DNA from: an uncultured Pseudomonadales bacterium
Lineage (GTDB): Bacteria > Pseudomonadota > Gammaproteobacteria > Pseudomonadales > Azotimanducaceae
NCBI GenBank assembly: GCA_958296295.1
Contig: OY282460.1
Location: forward strand, 3,100,001-3,164,000
Length of the DNA stretch: 64,000 nucleotides
Direction: 5' to 3'
Position numbers and translations under genes: made by a program. Of this stretch, positions 39,243 through 48,873 are shown one piece after another; positions within the stretch are counted from its first letter, which is position 1; each line of letters opens with the position of its first letter. Below the pieces are notes generated by a model. It was not told where the DNA came from. It searched no databases and was given only the letters and a program-made list of their open reading frames with translations.

Positions 39243-39730
39243 TCCGGCCCCGGGCGCTCTGCTGGTACGGCTTGGCGGCCTTGGTGCTGGCGGCGGATCA
39301 AGCGACCAAGGAGCTGGCCTTGGAGAATCTCTCGCCCGGCGTCTCCGTGCCGGTGTTGCCGGTGCTTTCTTGGACGCTCACCTGCAACGAGGGTGCGGCC
39401 TTCAGCATCCTGCAAGGTTTCGGCTGGTTGCTCGGCGCCGTCGCCGCGGTGGTTTCGGGCTATCTCGCGTTCGAAATCTGGCGCTTGGGCAGGGCCAGCC
39501 GGGGACGCGGTTTCGAAGGAACGGCGTGCGCGCTCATCATGGCCGGCGCCCTCGGCAATCTGGTGGATCGCGTCACCCACGAATGCGTCGTGGACTTCGT
39601 GCATGTCCATTACGGCGCGTTCAACTACCCGGTCTTCAACGTCGCCGACAGCGCCATCACCGTCGGCGCGGCGGCATGGATCGCGGTGATGCTGCTCGGC
39701 AAGAAAGCCGACGCGGCGCGACGCGAATAA
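39239..39730 (+). CDS. lspA: Lipoprotein signal peptidase
   Basis: Aspartyl protease of the inner membrane that removes prolipoprotein signal peptides. 163 aa with four hydrophobic segments. The catalytic Asp pair lies in GALGNLVDRV and VFNVADSAITVG; the CNEGAAFSIL and ADQATK motifs are also present. The GTG start overlaps the ribF stop (GTGA). Confidence 0.96.
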   Translation: MIRPRALCWYGLAALVLAADQATKELALENLSPGVSVPVLPVLSWTLTCNEGAAFSILQGFGWLLGAVAAVVSGYLAFEIWRLGRASRGRGFEGTACALIMAGALGNLVDRVTHECVVDFVHVHYGAFNYPVFNVADSAITVGAAAWIAVMLLGKKADAARRE

Positions 39731-39825
39731 CGAGACCGCGCAGGCCGGCCCGGCTTCTGCGCTCGCGAGGGGCCAGCGCAACGTTTCCGGCGGCGTCCAG
39801 CGGGCGCAACTGATCGGCCGACCCG

Positions 39826-40230
39826 CTCTCCATCGTCACAGCGGTGGCGCTGCCCGTTTACGACACCTACAGCACGCGCGCCCAGCGCGCCAACGCCCAA
39901 GCCGACCTGCTGCGGTGCGCCCAAGGCATGGAACGCCACGCGGGCGCCACCAAGAGCTACGCGCTGGCGTTGGACACGGACGCCGACGGCGATGGCGACG
40001 CCTCGACCGGCGAGGTCTCGGCGAACATCCGCACGGTGTCGGCGAGACAAGCGTCGCCCTTCTGTCTGCCGACGCGGCGGGTTTCGTGCTGCGCGCCGCG
40101 CCGCCGGCCGGCGTCGGCCGCTTGGCCAACGCCGGCGTCTTGGGAAACGGACGCCACCGGAGCGCGCCGTTGGGATCGCAACAACGACGGCGACTTCGAC
40201 GACAAGGACGAGGGAAGTTGGCGGCCATGA
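39826..40230 (+). pseudogene. Decayed type IV pilin-like gene (pilE remnant)
   Basis: The second half of a pilin N-terminal helix survives (SIVTAVALPVYDTYSTRAQ, then ANAQADLLRCAQGMERH), but the leader and the GFTLIEL-type start are gone. Later parts fit PilE only when frames are switched: GFVLRAAPPAGVG in one frame, then ATGARRWDRNNDGDFDDKDE back in the first. So at least two frameshifts plus loss of the 5' end. In pseudomonads pil genes lie near ileS-lspA, so this is probably the ancestral site. Confidence 0.7.
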
Positions 40231-40581
40231 CCACCCTCTCTCGCGGCAATGGGCCAAGCGGCACGCCTTGGGAACGTCCCTCGTGGAAGTGCTGGTCGCA
40301 TTGCTCGTGGCGCTTTCCCGAATTGCTTGTCGACGGATTGTGCGCCGGCCGAGTTGGCGGCATTCGACATCGGCGTTTGGGAATGCTCGCTCGGCCAATG
40401 GAACGAAGAAGCGTCGTGCGCGACGGCCCGAGGGATTGGCGTTCTGCCACCGCTTGCGCGCCAGCGCGGATTGCCGATGGGGGACGGCGCCATAGCGCGG
40501 GACGCGGGTGGCTTCGCCACGGTAACGGTCTCTTGGCAAGGCCCCGGCGCCGGGCAAGTGGCCTTGGGGGGCAGGCCGTGA
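40227..40581 (+). pseudogene. Decayed minor pilin gene (pilV remnant)
   Basis: A prepilin signature is readable: ALGTSLVEVLVALLVAL with the cleavage-site glycine and Glu at +5. A different frame then gives CLSTDCAPAELAAFDIGVWE and FATVTVSWQGPG, both typical of PilV. About half of the normal middle region is missing and the frames do not connect. Not functional as read. Confidence 0.7.
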
Positions 40582-41059
40582 AATCCGCCAAGCCAAGGCC
40601 ACGACAAAGGCACCAACGAACGTCTTGCCCCCGCACGGGGAACGGCGGGCCCGCCGGCACCGGCGACCAACACCCCTTCGACACAGCTCGCCGTGCCCGT
40701 CACGAGTGCGGCGGACGCCGGCACGGGAAGAGCCTGCGAGACCCTTGGGTACCGGCAACGGCGGGGAACCGGGGCCACGCGTGGCCGCGCTGCCGGCCGC
40801 GCCGGTTCGTGGCCGTCATTCCCCAATCCCGCAAGACGCCGTCGACAAAGGGGGCGCGAACCGGACAAACGCGGGCCGCGGAGCGTATTGGCAACGGAGA
40901 TGGCCCTCGCCGCTCCCGGTCAAGCCCGAAGGAGACGCGACGGGGCGCGAAGATCGCTACCGAAACCCGACCCGGCTCCATCCGGCCCCGGTGGCCGGAC
41001 CCGCGCCGTTTGGCGACAAACGGGCAAGGCGCCCGGCTCAACACGCCGCGCGGGCGAGC
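40582..41059. other. Gene-free GC-rich stretch inside the pil remnant
   Basis: Nearly 480 bp between the pilV and pilW remnants where the genes would normally be adjacent. Long frames exist on both strands, but their Arg/Pro/Gly/Ala composition is what open frames in GC-rich noncoding DNA give. No motif was recognised. Confidence 0.5.
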
Positions 41060-41850
41060 TTGGCGACCGCCGCGAGGACGACGCGGCTTTTCGTTGCTGG
41101 AGTTGATGCTTGCCGTGACCCTGGGCGCGTTGCTCACGGTGGCGGTGGTGCGGCTCTTCGGCAGCTCGGCTCGGGCCAACGCCGAACATCTCGGTCAGGC
41201 GCGATTGCAGGAGTCCGCGCGCCACGCGCTCGGCTTTCTCGGTCGTTCGGTGCGCCGGGCCGGGTATCGCGGTTGCGGCGCCGCGGATCGTCGCAACGGC
41301 TTGAACGGCGACTGGGCCCGAATCCCGGAGTTCGACATCTCGGCTGCCGCGGCGGGCTTCGATGACGTGGGACGAGAAGGCGGCCCGCCGGTGTGGCGAC
41401 CGGATCTGGGCGCGGCGCCGCTGCGCAGAGGCGGCGGCGCGCCGGTGTTCGGGCGCGGCGGCATCGACGTCGCGCGCCTGCGCCCCGGCAGCGACATCCT
41501 GGTGCTGCGGCGCGTGGCCACCCCGCTCCACCCGCTCTCGCGGCCGATCAACGCCGAAGGCGACCCGCTCGTGGTGTTGGACCCCAGCCGGGCGTTCCGG
41601 CGGACAGTTTCGCCGTGCTCGCGGACTGTGGGAGGCTAGCCTGTTCCGGGCCACGTCGGTGTCGCGGAAAGCCGGCGCCGCCACGCTGGTCCGGGCCGCC
41701 GGCGGCGGCGTGTTCGGCAACCGGGCCGGCGCGCGGCTGTTCGACGGCGCGCCGTACGGAGACGCGGATGGCCCCGGCGCCGCGGCGGTGGGGTTGGTTG
41801 CCGTCCAGTTCTACTTCGTGGCTCGCGGCACCGGCGCCAAGGTGGTGTGA
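41060..41850 (+). pseudogene. Decayed minor pilin gene (pilW remnant)
   Basis: RGFSLLELMLAVTLGALLTV is a perfect prepilin start (Gly before Phe, Glu at +5). PilW-like sequence continues: ARHALGFLGRSVRRAGYRGC and RPGSDILVLRRVA. It then shifts frame near 41590 (DSFAVLADCGRLA) and again near 41640 (LFRATSVSRKAG to AVQFYFVARGTGAKVV), ending at the TGA at 41850. Two frameshifts make it a pseudogene, unless the sequence has indel errors. Confidence 0.75.
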
Positions 41851-42068
41851 GCGCATCGTTGCCCCCAGAGTTTTGGTCTGCGGGGCGACCTTGCCAGTTC
41901 CGCGGCGGTCAGCGCTACGGCCAAAGTCTTGGAGGTTTGCGCGAGTTCCACACTTCGTGGGGGGAACCGCTTTCGCGCCCTCGGCGAGCAAAGCGGGCCC
42001 CGGCCACGGCGCGGCTTGGCACGTTGCTCTACAATCCCGCCTCGCCTCACGTTCGAGTTGACCCCGCC

Positions 42069-42293
42069 ATGATCGACGAAGTGCAAGCGCGGCTAGCGGC
42101 CGCTTTCGAGAACGCCGAAATCGCCGTGACGGGAGAGGGAAACCGTTTCGAGGTGCGGGTTGTGACGGAGGCCTTCACGGGCTTGAGCCGCGTCCGCCGG
42201 CAGCAGGCCGTTTACGCCGCGATTCGGGAGTTCATCGATTCCGGCGCGATCCACGCCGTGACCATCCGGGCCGCCACGCCGGCCGAAGGGTGA
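42069..42293 (+). CDS. ibaG: BolA/IbaG family protein
   Basis: 74 aa. The BolA fold is recognised from the RFEVRVVTEAFTGLSRVRRQQ helix-turn region and the VYAAIREFIDSGAIHAVTIR end. IbaG-type members bind Fe-S clusters with a monothiol glutaredoxin. Adjacency to hisD favours IbaG over BolA, since ibaG-murA-hisG-hisD is a common order; here murA and hisG are absent. It overlaps hisD by 4 bp. Confidence 0.85.
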   Translation: MIDEVQARLAAAFENAEIAVTGEGNRFEVRVVTEAFTGLSRVRRQQAVYAAIREFIDSGAIHAVTIRAATPAEG

Positions 42294-43621
42294 CGCCCGC
42301 GCCCGGCAAGTCCGCCGCGCTCAAGCCGGGGCTGGCACCCGTCACCCGTCGCTTGGCGTCCGCCGACGCGGATTTCGAGGCGAAGCTCGAAGCGCTCCTC
42401 GATTGGCAAGCGCGGGAGCCGCCGGAAGTGGTGGACGTGGCCACCGAGGTGATCGCCGATGTCCGCGCCAACGGCGACGCCGCTCTCCTGCGTCTGTCGC
42501 GGCGCTACGACGATTTGCCGGCCAAGACCGCCGCCGAGTTGGAATTGCCCGTCGCCGCACTGGACGCGGCCTTCCACGGGTTGCCGGCCGCGGATCGACA
42601 GGCGTTGGAGACGGCCGCGACGCGCATACGCCGCTACCACGAACGGCAACCGACCGGCGCCTTCGAGTACACCGACGAGTTCGGCATGCGCCTCGGCCAG
42701 CGCGTCACGCCGCTGCGCCGCGTTGGCGTGTATGTGCCGGGCGGTCAAGCGGCGTATCCGTCCACGGTGCTGATGACCGTGATACCGGCGCGAGTCGCCG
42801 GCGTCGAGGAGGTGGTTGTCGCGGTGCCGACCCCCGGCGGCAAGCGCAACCCCCATGTGCTTGCCGCCATGCGCATCGCCGGCGTAGACCGCGCCTTCAC
42901 CGTGGGCGGGGCGCAGGCCATCGCGGCGCTCGCGCAAGGCACGGCAACCGTGCCGCGAGTGGACAAGATCGTCGGGCCCGGCGGCGCGCTGGTGGCAGCC
43001 GCCAAACGGCTTGTGTTCGGGCCGGTGGGCATCGACTTCATCGCCGGGCCGAGCGAGGTCGTCATCGTCGCCGACGGCACCGCGCCGGCGCGCTGGCTGG
43101 CGCTGGACCTGCTTGCCCAGGCGGAACACGACGCCGCCGCCCAAGCGGTTCTCGTCTCGCCGGACACGAGCCACCTGGAGGCCGTCCACGCCGAGATGGC
43201 GAAGGCGCTCCCGACCTTGGCGCGGCGGCGGATCATCGAGCGTTCGTTGGCCGACCGGGGCGCGTTGATCGCGGTGCGCCACTTGAACGAAGCGTGCGAA
43301 GTGGCCAACCGTTTCGCGCCGGAGCATCTCGAGCTGGCGGTGCGCGATGCCGATCGCTGGCTGCCGGCCATCCGCCACGCCGGTGCCGTGTTCCTTGGCG
43401 CCGGCGCCGCGGAGGTGCTCGGCGATTACAGCGCCGGGCCGAGCCACGTGCTGCCCACTTTCGGCACCGCGCGCTACGCTTCGCCCCTCGGCGTGGTGGA
43501 TTTCCAAACGCGCACCTCCATCATCGGCGGCGCCGCGGCGCCGGTGGCGCGGGTCGCCGCACAAATCGCCCAAGCCGAAGGGCTGACCGCGCACGCCGCG
43601 GCCGCGCGGGCGCGGATGTAG
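42290..43621 (+). CDS. hisD: Histidinol dehydrogenase
   Basis: Last two oxidations of histidine synthesis, zinc- and NAD-dependent. 443 aa from the GTG at 42290. Motifs: RRVGVYVPGGQAAYPSTVLM, VGGAQAIAALAQG, VDKIVGPGG, DLLAQAEHDAAAQAVLVS with zinc ligands, and HLNEACEVANRFAPEHLE. The GPSHVLPTFGTARY motif is near the end. No other his genes are in the window. Confidence 0.97.
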   Translation: MTPAPGKSAALKPGLAPVTRRLASADADFEAKLEALLDWQAREPPEVVDVATEVIADVRANGDAALLRLSRRYDDLPAKTAAELELPVAALDAAFHGLPAADRQALETAATRIRRYHERQPTGAFEYTDEFGMRLGQRVTPLRRVGVYVPGGQAAYPSTVLMTVIPARVAGVEEVVVAVPTPGGKRNPHVLAAMRIAGVDRAFTVGGAQAIAALAQGTATVPRVDKIVGPGGALVAAAKRLVFGPVGIDFIAGPSEVVIVADGTAPARWLALDLLAQAEHDAAAQAVLVSPDTSHLEAVHAEMAKALPTLARRRIIERSLADRGALIAVRHLNEACEVANRFAPEHLELAVRDADRWLPAIRHAGAVFLGAGAAEVLGDYSAGPSHVLPTFGTARYASPLGVVDFQTRTSIIGGAAAPVARVAAQIAQAEGLTAHAAAARARM

Positions 43622-43695
43622 AGGCCGGGCCAGCGCACCCTGCCCGAGGGCTTCTCCGCCCACTAACGACAGCAGTTTGCGCGGCAAACCGCCAA

Positions 43696-43714
43696 CGCGC
43701 CCATTAGGGGCGCG
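43696..43714. terminator. Hairpin between convergent hisD and the HtrA-like gene
   Basis: CGCGCCC-ATTAG-GGGCGCG, a perfect 7-bp stem ending 2 bp before the stop codon of the minus-strand protease. It could end transcription from both sides; no strong T-run is present. Confidence 0.4.
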
Positions 43715-43716
43715 CA

Positions 43717-44823
43717 CTAGCGGGTGCGCAGCAGCCCGGTGGTGGTTTCGATGACGCGCACGGCGTTGTTGCGGCGGATGCGAATGGAGAGCGGCGAGCC
43801 CGGCTCGCTGGTGAGCACTTGGCCGATGAAGTCCTGTTGCGTCGCCACGTCTTGGCCGTTCACCGACAGGATCTGATCGCCATAGCGCAAGCCGACATCG
43901 TGGGCTTGCGTGCCGCGTTCCACATAGGTGACGATGGGCCCGCCGATGGCGCCTGGGGCCGGATCCACCAGTAGAAACACGCCGAACGCCCCGTGCAACG
44001 CCTGACCGTGCTCGATGATCTCGTCGAGCACGCGTATCGCCCGGTCGAGCGGAATGGCGAAGCCCACGCCGTCCGATCCCCCGCTGCGGCTGTAGAGGAG
44101 CGTGTTGATGCCGAGCAAGCGGCCCCGGCCGTCCACCAAAGCGCCGCCGCTGTTGCCGGGGTTCACCGCCGCGTCCGTTTGCAGGTAGTCGTAGGGCGTC
44201 TCCCCCAGGCCTCGCACCTTGGCGCTCAAAATGCCTTGCGAGACCGCTTGGCCGATGCCGAACGGGTTGCCTATGGCAAGCACGACGTCGCCCACTCGCG
44301 CTTCGTCCAAGGATGCGTAGGCGATGGTCGGCAAATGGTCGCCTTGCACTTTCACCACGGCGAGATCGGTGATGGGATCCGTGCCGACGATGGCGGCCCG
44401 GGCTTCGCTCCCATTCTGGAACGCCACGACGATGTCCTCTCCGGCGGCGATGACGTGATGCGCGGTGAGCACATGGCCGTCCTCGCGCACGACGACGCCG
44501 GACCCCAGGGCGCCGCGCAGCCGTCGATTGTGGCGCTCGAGCCGATCGCAGTAGTTGCGAAACTCCGGCAGGTCGCAGAGCGGATTGCGCGGGCGCTGGG
44601 CAAAGATGTTCACCACCGCCGGCGAGGCGCGGGCGACCGCGTCCGCGTAGCCGGCGCCGGCGGGGTGCGGTGATGGCGAGACGGGCTTGGTGAACGCCCA
44701 GCCGCCGAGCCAGAGCACGCCGAGACCCGCCAACAGGCCCCCAACAGTGGGCAGCGCCACATAGCGCACCAAACGCCCGATCACGCCGCTGGCGGCGCGC
44801 GGGGCCTCCCGCCGTTCTTCCAT
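43717..44823 (-). CDS. degS: Membrane-anchored HtrA/DegS-type serine protease
   Basis: 368 aa, the size of DegS/AlgW. One N-terminal membrane helix (about 22-45) is followed by a trypsin-like domain with His123 (TAHHVIA), Asp153 (ITDLAVVK) and Ser225 (NPGNSGGAL). One PDZ domain (about 275-360; GLRYGDQILSVNGQDV) completes it. DegS-type proteases sense misfolded porins through the PDZ and start RseA cleavage in the sigma-E envelope stress response; that role is inferred from architecture. No rseA or rpoE lies nearby. Confidence 0.9.
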   Translation of the reverse strand: MEERREAPRAASGVIGRLVRYVALPTVGGLLAGLGVLWLGGWAFTKPVSPSPHPAGAGYADAVARASPAVVNIFAQRPRNPLCDLPEFRNYCDRLERHNRRLRGALGSGVVVREDGHVLTAHHVIAAGEDIVVAFQNGSEARAAIVGTDPITDLAVVKVQGDHLPTIAYASLDEARVGDVVLAIGNPFGIGQAVSQGILSAKVRGLGETPYDYLQTDAAVNPGNSGGALVDGRGRLLGINTLLYSRSGGSDGVGFAIPLDRAIRVLDEIIEHGQALHGAFGVFLLVDPAPGAIGGPIVTYVERGTQAHDVGLRYGDQILSVNGQDVATQQDFIGQVLTSEPGSPLSIRIRRNNAVRVIETTTGLLRTR

Positions 44824-44888
44824 GGCCGCGGATTATCGCCTGTTGCTCACACTCGTTGAACGAATGCGGCGACAGCCGGCTGGCGGTC

Positions 44889-46625
44889 TCACGGGGCCTC
44901 GGAACGCCACACCCACCGCCCGGCGTTGTCGGTCAAGCGGCTGACCGCGTCGTCCGTGGTCTCGAACACGCGCCCGCTCAGCCACTCCGCCAAGCGGGCG
45001 TGTTCGAGCTGATCGCGCAACGGGCCTTTCGCGTCGGAGAAGTGCAGCGCCACGTCGCGTTTTCGCAACGTCGCGGCAAGCCGCCGAAGCATCTCCAAAG
45101 CCGAGGCGTCCACGAAATTCACCGCCGTCATCACCAGCACCAAATGGCGCAAATCGGGCCCGTCCGCGAGCGCCAAGAGCCGCGCCTCCACTTGGTCGGC
45201 GTTGGCGAAGAACAGGCTGCCGTCCACGCGCGCGGCCACGATGTGCGGCGAAGTCTCCACCGCGTAGCGTTCCACGTTGCGAAAGTGCGGCGTGCCCGGA
45301 ATACGCCCCACCGCGGCGATTTGCGGATCCCGGTAACCGCGCAGGAACAGCGCGAGGGACACCGCCACGCCGATGAGCAGGCCGGCCTCCACGCCGGCCA
45401 CCAGCACGCCGGCGAACGTGGCGACGTGGGTCAGCGCGTCGGCGCGGTGGAAGCGCCAATGATCGCGCAACGAACGGAAGTTCATCAGACCCCAGACGGC
45501 GGTGATGACGATGGCCGCCAGAGCGGCGCGGGGAAGATGCGCGAACAGCGGCGTCAGCCACAACAGCGTCAGCACGATCATGCAGGCGCAAACCAGCACG
45601 CTCACCGGCGTGCGCGCCCCGGCGGCCTGGTTGACGCTGGAACGGCTGAAACTGCCGGCGACCGGGTACGCGGCGAAGAAAGCCGCGCCGATGTTGGCGC
45701 TGCCGAGCGCCACCAGCTCCTGATTGGCGTCGATGGCCTGGTGCTGGCGGGACGCGAGAGTTCGCGCCACGGAATAGCTCTCCGCGAAGGCCACCAGCGC
45801 CACCAGAGCGGCGTGGGGCGCGAGTTCCCACCACAGCGCCGGATCGAAAAACGGCGCTTGGAAACTCGGCAGTCCGGCCGGCACCACGCCCACCGTGTCT
45901 ATTTCCAAGTCGAAGAAAACCACCGCGGCGCTGGCCGCGACGGCGACCAGCACCGGGCCGGTGCGCGAGACCGGGTGATCCCGCCGCGCACCGGGCAGCA
46001 GTTTGGCGGCGTGCCGTCGCACCGCCCAAAGCGCCGCCAAACTCGCGGCGCCGACGAGCACCGCGGCCGGATCAACCGCCGCCAACGAACCGCCAAGCGC
46101 CACAAGCTGCGTGCCGAGACCGGCCACCGGCGTTTTCGACAAGCCGCCGAGCGAAGCCAGCTGGCTTACGATGATGAGGATCGCGGCGCCGTTCACGAAT
46201 CCCGCTATCACCGGATGGCTGAGCAGACTCGCGAGCCCGCCCAGCCGCGCCAGCCGCAACAAACAAAGAAACAAACCAACTTGCAGGCTTAGCACCACGG
46301 CGATTTGGGCGTAGCGTTCGGAGTAGGCCGGCGCGTGTTCGGCGAGGGCCGTGGCCACCATCAGCGCCGCGATGGCCACCGGCCCCACCACCAGCTGCCG
46401 CGACGATCCGAGCACCGCGTAGAGCGCCATCGGCGCGAGACAGGCGTACAGTCCGGCCTGCGGGGGCAGCCCGGCCAGGAAGGCGTAGGCCAGCGCTTGC
46501 GGCACGGTGACGACCGTGACGGCGAGCCCCGCCACGACGTCGGGCGCGAAGTCCTCGCGCCGGTACGAGCGCACGATGCCCAGCATGGGAACGTGTCTGG
46601 CCCAGCGTTCGGCTCGGGTGGGCAT
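44889..46625 (-). CDS. SulP family anion permease with STAS domain
   Basis: 578 aa. The N-terminal two thirds is a multi-pass membrane domain with the family signature VTVPQALAYAFLAGLPPQAGLYA and VVGPVAIAALM. A cytoplasmic STAS domain (about 455-560; GSLFFANADQVEARLLAL and VNFVDASALEMLRRL) follows. The family carries sulfate, bicarbonate or dicarboxylates; the substrate cannot be told here. Confidence 0.93.
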   Translation of the reverse strand: MPTRAERWARHVPMLGIVRSYRREDFAPDVVAGLAVTVVTVPQALAYAFLAGLPPQAGLYACLAPMALYAVLGSSRQLVVGPVAIAALMVATALAEHAPAYSERYAQIAVVLSLQVGLFLCLLRLARLGGLASLLSHPVIAGFVNGAAILIIVSQLASLGGLSKTPVAGLGTQLVALGGSLAAVDPAAVLVGAASLAALWAVRRHAAKLLPGARRDHPVSRTGPVLVAVAASAAVVFFDLEIDTVGVVPAGLPSFQAPFFDPALWWELAPHAALVALVAFAESYSVARTLASRQHQAIDANQELVALGSANIGAAFFAAYPVAGSFSRSSVNQAAGARTPVSVLVCACMIVLTLLWLTPLFAHLPRAALAAIVITAVWGLMNFRSLRDHWRFHRADALTHVATFAGVLVAGVEAGLLIGVAVSLALFLRGYRDPQIAAVGRIPGTPHFRNVERYAVETSPHIVAARVDGSLFFANADQVEARLLALADGPDLRHLVLVMTAVNFVDASALEMLRRLAATLRKRDVALHFSDAKGPLRDQLEHARLAEWLSGRVFETTDDAVSRLTDNAGRWVWRSEAP

Positions 46626-46817
46626 GGCGGGTGGTCGCGGCTCGTGGGAGGTTGGACGATCTTAGTTCACGTCGGCGCGTGCCCCGTCCGCCGTTGCCGG
46701 CGTAGAATGGCGTCTTGCCGTCGACGAAAGACGCGATGCCGCGGCGCCGTCACGCCAAGCCCGCGCCGGGGAAGGGCCGCGGGCCCAAGCCGCGCTTTTG
46801 GGGAGGAGGTGCTCGCG

Positions 46818-47561
46818 ATGTGGTACACGATGTTGAGGAAGGCCGTAGCCGCCGCGTTCGCGTTCGGGGCCGTGCTTGCGCACGCCGAATATCCGGATCC
46901 CGAACGCTACCGAGCGGCCATCGAGGCGTTCCTCGCTTCCGAGGCGGACGCGCCGCCGCCCAAGAACGCGGTGGTGGCCACGGGCAGTTCCAGCATGCGT
47001 TTTTGGCACCGGCGCATCGGCGAGGACTTGGCGCCGCTGACGATCATCCCCCGCGGCTTCGGTGGCAGCAACATGCGCGACGTGCGCCACTTCCTTGACG
47101 AGCTGGTGCTGCGCCACGAACCGCGCGCCGTGCTGCTCTACGAAGGCGACAACGACGCCGCGGTGGGCGCCACGCCGGAGCAAGTGCTTGAGCACTTCGA
47201 CGCCATCGTCGCCACCATCCACGAACGCCTGCCCGCCACGCGCATATACGCGCTGTCCGTGAAGCCCAGCGTGGCCCGCTGGCATCTGCGCGACGTCATG
47301 GGGGCCATCAACGCCCAATTCACCGCCCGTGCCGAGGCCGATCCGCTCATCACCCATATCGACATCGCCACGCCCATGCTGGGCGAAGACGGACAGCCAA
47401 AGAAGCACATTTTCGTGGCCGACATGCTGCACATGAACGGCGCCGGCTACGACATCTGGCGCGACACGGTGCGTCCCGTGCTGGTGACGGCGGAAGCGGA
47501 ATTCGAAGCCGGGAAAGCCGCGGTCGCCGATGAGCCGCCGACCATTGGAGACGGAGATTGA
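46818..47561 (+). CDS. Secreted SGNH/GDSL-type hydrolase
   Basis: 247 aa. The ATG at 46818 has a strong GGAGGAGGT upstream and gives a signal peptide (VAAAFAFGAVLAHA, cleaved about residue 22). Block I reads VATGSSSMRFWHR with the nucleophile Ser; block III reads YEGDNDAAVG, and the catalytic Asp-His pair is DMLHMNGAGYDIW. It is likely an exported esterase or carbohydrate deacetylase. Confidence 0.85.
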   Translation: MWYTMLRKAVAAAFAFGAVLAHAEYPDPERYRAAIEAFLASEADAPPPKNAVVATGSSSMRFWHRRIGEDLAPLTIIPRGFGGSNMRDVRHFLDELVLRHEPRAVLLYEGDNDAAVGATPEQVLEHFDAIVATIHERLPATRIYALSVKPSVARWHLRDVMGAINAQFTARAEADPLITHIDIATPMLGEDGQPKKHIFVADMLHMNGAGYDIWRDTVRPVLVTAEAEFEAGKAAVADEPPTIGDGD

Positions 47562-47735
47562 CCGGGTGAGAGCACGCCGGCGTCGGCCCGTTCTTCGACG
47601 ACCGGCGCCGGCAAGCCGCGAGGCGCCCTGCCCGGCTAGCCAATCTGGCCAATCTGGCCAATCGACCAGCGTTGCGTCCAGCGTGGCGGTGCGTTAGGTT
47701 CAGTCGCATCCGCTCGCCGCGCCACGGAGCCGCCC

Positions 47736-48845
47736 ATGCAGACCCAAGCCGCCATTGCCACCGCCGCCGGCGAGCCGCTCGTCGTGGACACCGTGCGGCT
47801 GGACGGGCCGCGCGAAGGCGAAGCGCTTGTCGAGATCAAGGCAACCGGCGTTTGCCACACAGACGCCTACACGTTGTCCGGGGCGGACCCGGAAGGCCTG
47901 TTTCCCGCCATCCTCGGCCACGAGGGCGCCGGCGTGGTGGTGGATGTTGGGCCCGGGGTCACCAGCGTGGCGGTTGGCGATCACGTCATTCCGCTCTACA
48001 CGCCGGAGTGCGGCAAGTGCAAGTTCTGCACCTCCGGCAAGACGAACCTGTGCGGGGCCATCCGGGAAACCCAAGGCAAAGGCGTGATGCCGGACGGCAC
48101 CTCGCGGTTCGCTCGCGGTGACGAGGCGATCCTGCACTACATGGGCACCTCGACGTTCGCCAACCACACCGTGGTGCCGGAAATCGCGCTGGCGCGGATC
48201 CGCCCGGACGCGCCGTTCGACAAGGTGTGCTACATCGGCTGCGGCGTGACCACCGGCCTCGGCGCGGTGATGAACACGGCGAAGGTGGAGGCCGGCGCCA
48301 ACGTGGCCGTGTTCGGCTTGGGCGGAATCGGCCTCAACGTGATTCAAGGCGCGCGTCTGGCCGGCGCCGAGCGCATCATCGGCGTGGACGTCAATCCCGC
48401 CAAACGCGCGCTCGGCGAGCGCTTCGGCATGACGGATTTTCTGAATCCCCGGGAATTGGAGGGGAACGTGACCGCCGCCATCATCGACATGACCGATGGC
48501 GGCGTGGACTACTCCTTCGAGTGCATCGGCAACGTGGACGTGATGCGCCAGGCTTTGGAATGCTGCCACAAGGGCTGGGGCGAGAGCATCATTATCGGCG
48601 TCGCCGGGGCCGGGCAGGAAATCAGCACCCGGCCCTTTCAGCTGGTCACCGGCCGCGTCTGGCGGGGAACCGCGTTCGGTGGCGCGAAAGGCCGAACAGA
48701 CGTGCCGAAGATCGTCGATTGGTACATGGACGGCAAGATCAACATCGACGATCTCATCACCCACACGATGCCGCTCGCCGACATCAACAAAGCGTTCGAT
48801 CTCATGCACGCCGGCGAATCGATCCGCTCCGTGGTGCTGTACTGA
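47736..48845 (+). CDS. frmA: S-(hydroxymethyl)glutathione dehydrogenase (class III ADH)
   Basis: 369 aa zinc alcohol dehydrogenase. The catalytic zinc site is in [14 protein letters not shown] and [10 protein letters not shown]. The structural zinc site has four Cys in [17 protein letters not shown]. The nucleotide fold is [20 protein letters not shown], and the end is RSVVLY. It oxidises the glutathione adduct of formaldehyde. The usual partner S-formylglutathione hydrolase is not adjacent. Confidence 0.95.
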   Translation: MQTQAAIATAAGEPLVVDTVRLDGPREGEALVEIKATGVCHTDAYTLSGADPEGLFPAILGHEGAGVVVDVGPGVTSVAVGDHVIPLYTPECGKCKFCTSGKTNLCGAIRETQGKGVMPDGTSRFARGDEAILHYMGTSTFANHTVVPEIALARIRPDAPFDKVCYIGCGVTTGLGAVMNTAKVEAGANVAVFGLGGIGLNVIQGARLAGAERIIGVDVNPAKRALGERFGMTDFLNPRELEGNVTAAIIDMTDGGVDYSFECIGNVDVMRQALECCHKGWGESIIIGVAGAGQEISTRPFQLVTGRVWRGTAFGGAKGRTDVPKIVDWYMDGKINIDDLITHTMPLADINKAFDLMHAGESIRSVVLY

Positions 48846-48873
48846 TCCAATGCGGCGGCCGGGATTCGTGAGC

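Noticed and set aside
40582..41059. Long open frames between the pilV and pilW remnants
   Set aside because: They show low-complexity Arg/Pro/Gly composition on several frames at once with no motif.
47641..47668. Short repeats of GGCCAATCT before frmA
   Set aside because: Three short imperfect units without symmetry; probably simple slippage, with no regulatory meaning evident.
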